From Achromobacter sp. Bel (lineage in GTDB: Bacteria > Pseudomonadota > Gammaproteobacteria > Burkholderiales > Burkholderiaceae_B): a stretch of 64,000 nt of DNA. Below the pieces are notes generated by a model. It was not told where the DNA came from and did not search any database. It was given only the letters and a program-made list of their open reading frames with translations. The first letter of the stretch is position 1; each line of letters opens with the position of its first letter. The position numbers and the translations under genes were made by a program. Shown piece by piece: positions 61,789-64,000 of this stretch. The stretch spans positions 97,590 to 161,589 of the forward strand of contig NZ_JABBJN010000007.1 of NCBI RefSeq assembly GCF_012928505.1, read 5' to 3'.

Positions 61789-63237
61789 CTAATTGAACGG
61801 CCAGACCGGAGGATGCGTGCCAGGCGGACTGGACGGGCGCGTCCAACGCGCCGGCGTTTCAGAGAACCGCGCGGCATGGCGCACGGCCAGCAATTCGCCG
61901 AAGCCCGAGGGCTCGGTCTCCAGCAAGCCTTCGAATCCCGGCATCGGGCAGGCAAGCCCGCCATCCACCCGGCCCAGGCTGCGCAGCCAGTGCGCGGTCT
62001 GCGCCAGCGACACGCGGACATGCCAACTACCGCCTTCGGTTGCCTGCCGCGCCAGCGCGGCTTGCGCACCGAATGCCATCAGGTATCCCGACGCATGGTC
62101 CAGTATCTGCATGGGCAGCGGTTTCGGCGCGTCCTGGCCGGCGGCCTGCGCCTCGGCATGGTTGAAACCCGTGGCGGTCTGCACCAGGGAATCGAATCCC
62201 CGCCGGTTGGCCCAGGGGCCGACGTTGCCGTAGGCCGATAGCGACACATAGACGATGCCCGGCCGGATGCGGGCCGCGTCCTGCGGGCCGAAGCCCAGCG
62301 CCGCCAACCCGCCAGGCCGGTAGCCTTGCACCAGCACGTGCGCGCTGCGCAGCAGATTGCCCAGCGCGATGCGGCCGTCCGCAGTATCCAGGTCGGCCAG
62401 CACGGACAACTTGCCGCGGCTGGTGTCGATGATGTTGTCGATATTGGGTAACTGCGGCGAATTCACGAGCATCACGTCGGCGCCATAGGCGGCCAGCGCG
62501 CGGCCGCAGACCGGCCCCGCGATGATGCGGGTCAGGTCAAGCACGCGGATGTCTTTCAGCGGCCGGGCGTCCTGGCCGTATTTGGGCAGGGGCCGCGGAT
62601 CGGCCTCGCCGATGCGCTCGATCGTCATCAACGGCTGGGAGGCGATGGCCTGGCCTTGCGCGTGGCGGTCCCATTCGTCGAAGCTGCGCATGGCGGACAC
62701 CACCATGCCGGCATCGGCGGCGACCTGTTCGAAGTCCAGCGCCTTCCAGCGGCTCAACGCGCGCTCCACGGTTTCACGCGTGGTGCCCTCGCCGATAGGA
62801 CAGCCCAGCAGCGCCAGCGCACCGTCGCGATGGTGCGCAAAATTGGCATGGATGCGCACCCAACCCCCGTCCCCACAGCGGTACACGCCGCTGATGGGAT
62901 CCCACGGATTGGGCGTCAGGCCGTTGATCTTGAAATGGCTGCGGCACTCCTGGGCGGCATGCAGCATGTCGACGCTGACTTGCTGCCGGGCGCCACCCCG
63001 CAGGTGCCAAAGCTCGGCTGCGGCCAGGGCGGCGGCGGCCATGCTGGCTTGCGCCGCCGCGCCGACCGCAAAAGACGAGGGCACCACCGGATCCGCGCCG
63101 GTCAGCAGCACGTGCTCCAGCGACTCGTCGGGGAGGTCAAGCGAACGCCAGAGGGCCTGCAGGACGTCGCGGGACGTCTTGCCGGCGGAGGTACGTCCCC
63201 TCAGAAAGGACGGGCGGAGGTCCATCAGATTTCCCAT
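61789..63237 (-). CDS. CaiB/BaiF CoA-transferase with swapped domain order
   Basis: A 482-residue family III CoA-transferase-like protein in unusual order. Residues about 40-205 resemble the part that normally follows the catalytic Asp (QQVSVDMLHAAQECRSHF, DGGWVRIHANFAHHRD, FDEWDRHAQGQAIA). From about residue 220 the normal N-terminal part begins (RPLKDIRVLDLTRIIAGPVCG, LAAYGADVMLV). It ends soon after QILDHASGYLMAFGAQAAL, where the catalytic Asp lies. A start at 63225 is also possible. It is convergent with the peroxiredoxin gene. Substrate unknown. Confidence 0.8.
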   Translation of the reverse strand: MGNLMDLRPSFLRGRTSAGKTSRDVLQALWRSLDLPDESLEHVLLTGADPVVPSSFAVGAAAQASMAAAALAAAELWHLRGGARQQVSVDMLHAAQECRSHFKINGLTPNPWDPISGVYRCGDGGWVRIHANFAHHRDGALALLGCPIGEGTTRETVERALSRWKALDFEQVAADAGMVVSAMRSFDEWDRHAQGQAIASQPLMTIERIGEADPRPLPKYGQDARPLKDIRVLDLTRIIAGPVCGRALAAYGADVMLVNSPQLPNIDNIIDTSRGKLSVLADLDTADGRIALGNLLRSAHVLVQGYRPGGLAALGFGPQDAARIRPGIVYVSLSAYGNVGPWANRRGFDSLVQTATGFNHAEAQAAGQDAPKPLPMQILDHASGYLMAFGAQAALARQATEGGSWHVRVSLAQTAHWLRSLGRVDGGLACPMPGFEGLLETEPSGFGELLAVRHAARFSETPARWTRPSSPPGTHPPVWPFN

Positions 63238-63522
63238 AGCGTTCAACTTTGCTCTTGTCGTTAATGGGATTACATGGCGCGGGGCCAGGCCCGTCAATAC
63301 GTACGCAGCGCCAGCGTGTTTCATGGTTTGACCGCGACCGCACGGTACCCGCGCCGAGTTGGCCCTGTACCCCGCCCTCCTGCCGACGCGAATCCCCCGT
63401 CACATCTACTCGTAGTTTTTACATCGTCTTCCATGCCCGGACCGCAAGCTAGAATGCCAGCCTCACTGGCCCGGACCCGCCAGTCCGCCGATCCCGCCCT
63501 GTACCACACTGGACCGCCCTGG

Positions 63523-64000
63523 ATGAATACGCTGCTCTGGCTGCGCACCGATCTGCGCCTGCACGACAACCCCGCACTGGCCGCCGCCGCGGAGAATGGC
63601 ACGGTCACCGCCCTGTTCCTGGCTTCGCCCGGACAGTGGCGCCGGCATGGCGACGCGCCAGCCAAGGTGGATTTCTGGTTGCGCAACCTGCGCGAGCTTG
63701 CGGGCGATCTGGGCAAGCTGGGCATTCCCCTCAAATTGTTGACGGTTGCCGATTGGGACGCGGCTCCTCGTGCCATCGCCGGCTTCTGCCGGGCGCACGC
63801 CATCGCGCAAGTCCATGCCAACACCGAATGGGCCATCAACGAACGCCGCCGCGACGCGGCGGTGGCCCAGGCGCTGCAGGCGGATGGCGTGGATTGGACC
63901 CTGCACCACGGCGCCTCGCTGCTGCGCCCAGGCACGGTGCTGACCGGTAAAGGCGAGTGCTACCGTGTCTACACGCCGTACGCACGCACCTGCCGGGAAC
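63523..64000 (+). CDS. phrB: Deoxyribodipyrimidine photolyase, N-terminal part
   Basis: The first 159 residues of a DNA photolyase, cut by the window end. NTLLWLRTDLRLHDNPALAAA is the classic photolyase opening. The antenna-domain region follows with AQVHANTEWAINERRRDA and GTVLTGKGECYRVYTPYAR. Photolyase uses FAD and light to split pyrimidine dimers. The ATG at 63523 lies within GGATG without a strong ribosome site. The FAD-binding half lies beyond the window. Confidence 0.92.
   Translation, partial: MNTLLWLRTDLRLHDNPALAAAAENGTVTALFLASPGQWRRHGDAPAKVDFWLRNLRELAGDLGKLGIPLKLLTVADWDAAPRAIAGFCRAHAIAQVHANTEWAINERRRDAAVAQALQADGVDWTLHHGASLLRPGTVLTGKGECYRVYTPYARTCRE

Overview
The window is a GC-rich (roughly two-thirds G+C), gene-dense chromosomal segment of a beta-proteobacterium, most likely Alcaligenaceae and closest in flavour to Achromobacter or Bordetella. 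Pointers are a Bug-type periplasmic receptor, paired CaiB-type CoA-transferases, many LysR regulators and MXKDX and YXWGXW repeat proteins. The genus is an inference from gene content. No rRNA, tRNA, insertion sequence, prophage or CRISPR array was seen. Both ends cut genes: a MocR-type regulator on the left and a DNA photolyase on the right.

Layout. 1-8.4 kb is a mevalonate / 3-hydroxy-3-methylglutarate (HMG) catabolic island. It has degradative HMG-CoA reductase with two membrane proteins on one strand, and HMG-CoA lyase, a CoA-transferase and a Bug receptor on the other. A MocR and an IclR regulator sit over clear palindromic operators. 8.5-9.7 kb is a nitronate monooxygenase. 9.7-15.2 kb is a periplasmic methionine-repair island: two-component system, b-type cytochrome, MsrP-like molybdoenzyme, a methionine-rich pentapeptide protein, and exported MsrB and MsrA. 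15.3-19.8 kb holds mixed small genes, with a lower-GC pocket around a cytochrome c gene.

19.8-30.9 kb is a run of regulator-enzyme pairs: LysR/RidA-OYE, LysR/SDR, LysR/NmrA and TetR/Gdx/SDR, then Dps. 30.2-33 kb is a TetR / DAPG-hydrolase-like / MFS module. 33-37.8 kb pairs CstA-YbdD with a divergent two-component system, followed by folE. 38.6-57.1 kb is a taurine dissimilation region. It contains tauABC uptake, TauR, taurine dehydrogenase tauXY, and xsc plus pta with an IclR regulator. A seven-gene peptide-type ABC importer / amidohydrolase / CobW GTPase operon lies between tauXY and pta-xsc. 57.2-64 kb holds dbpA, a DoxX protein, a tiny lipoprotein next to a polyglutamine YXWGXW protein, an exported peroxiredoxin, a CoA-transferase with swapped domain order, and the photolyase start.

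How genes work together. Mevalonate would be oxidised to HMG-CoA, and free HMG could be activated by the CoA-transferase; both are cleaved to acetyl-CoA and acetoacetate. Taurine would be imported, deaminated to sulfoacetaldehyde by TauXY, and split by Xsc to sulfite and acetyl phosphate, which Pta turns into acetyl-CoA. The methionine island would repair or absorb oxidants such as hypochlorite in the periplasm, probably under the adjacent two-component system. Functions rest on motif reading; no database search was run.
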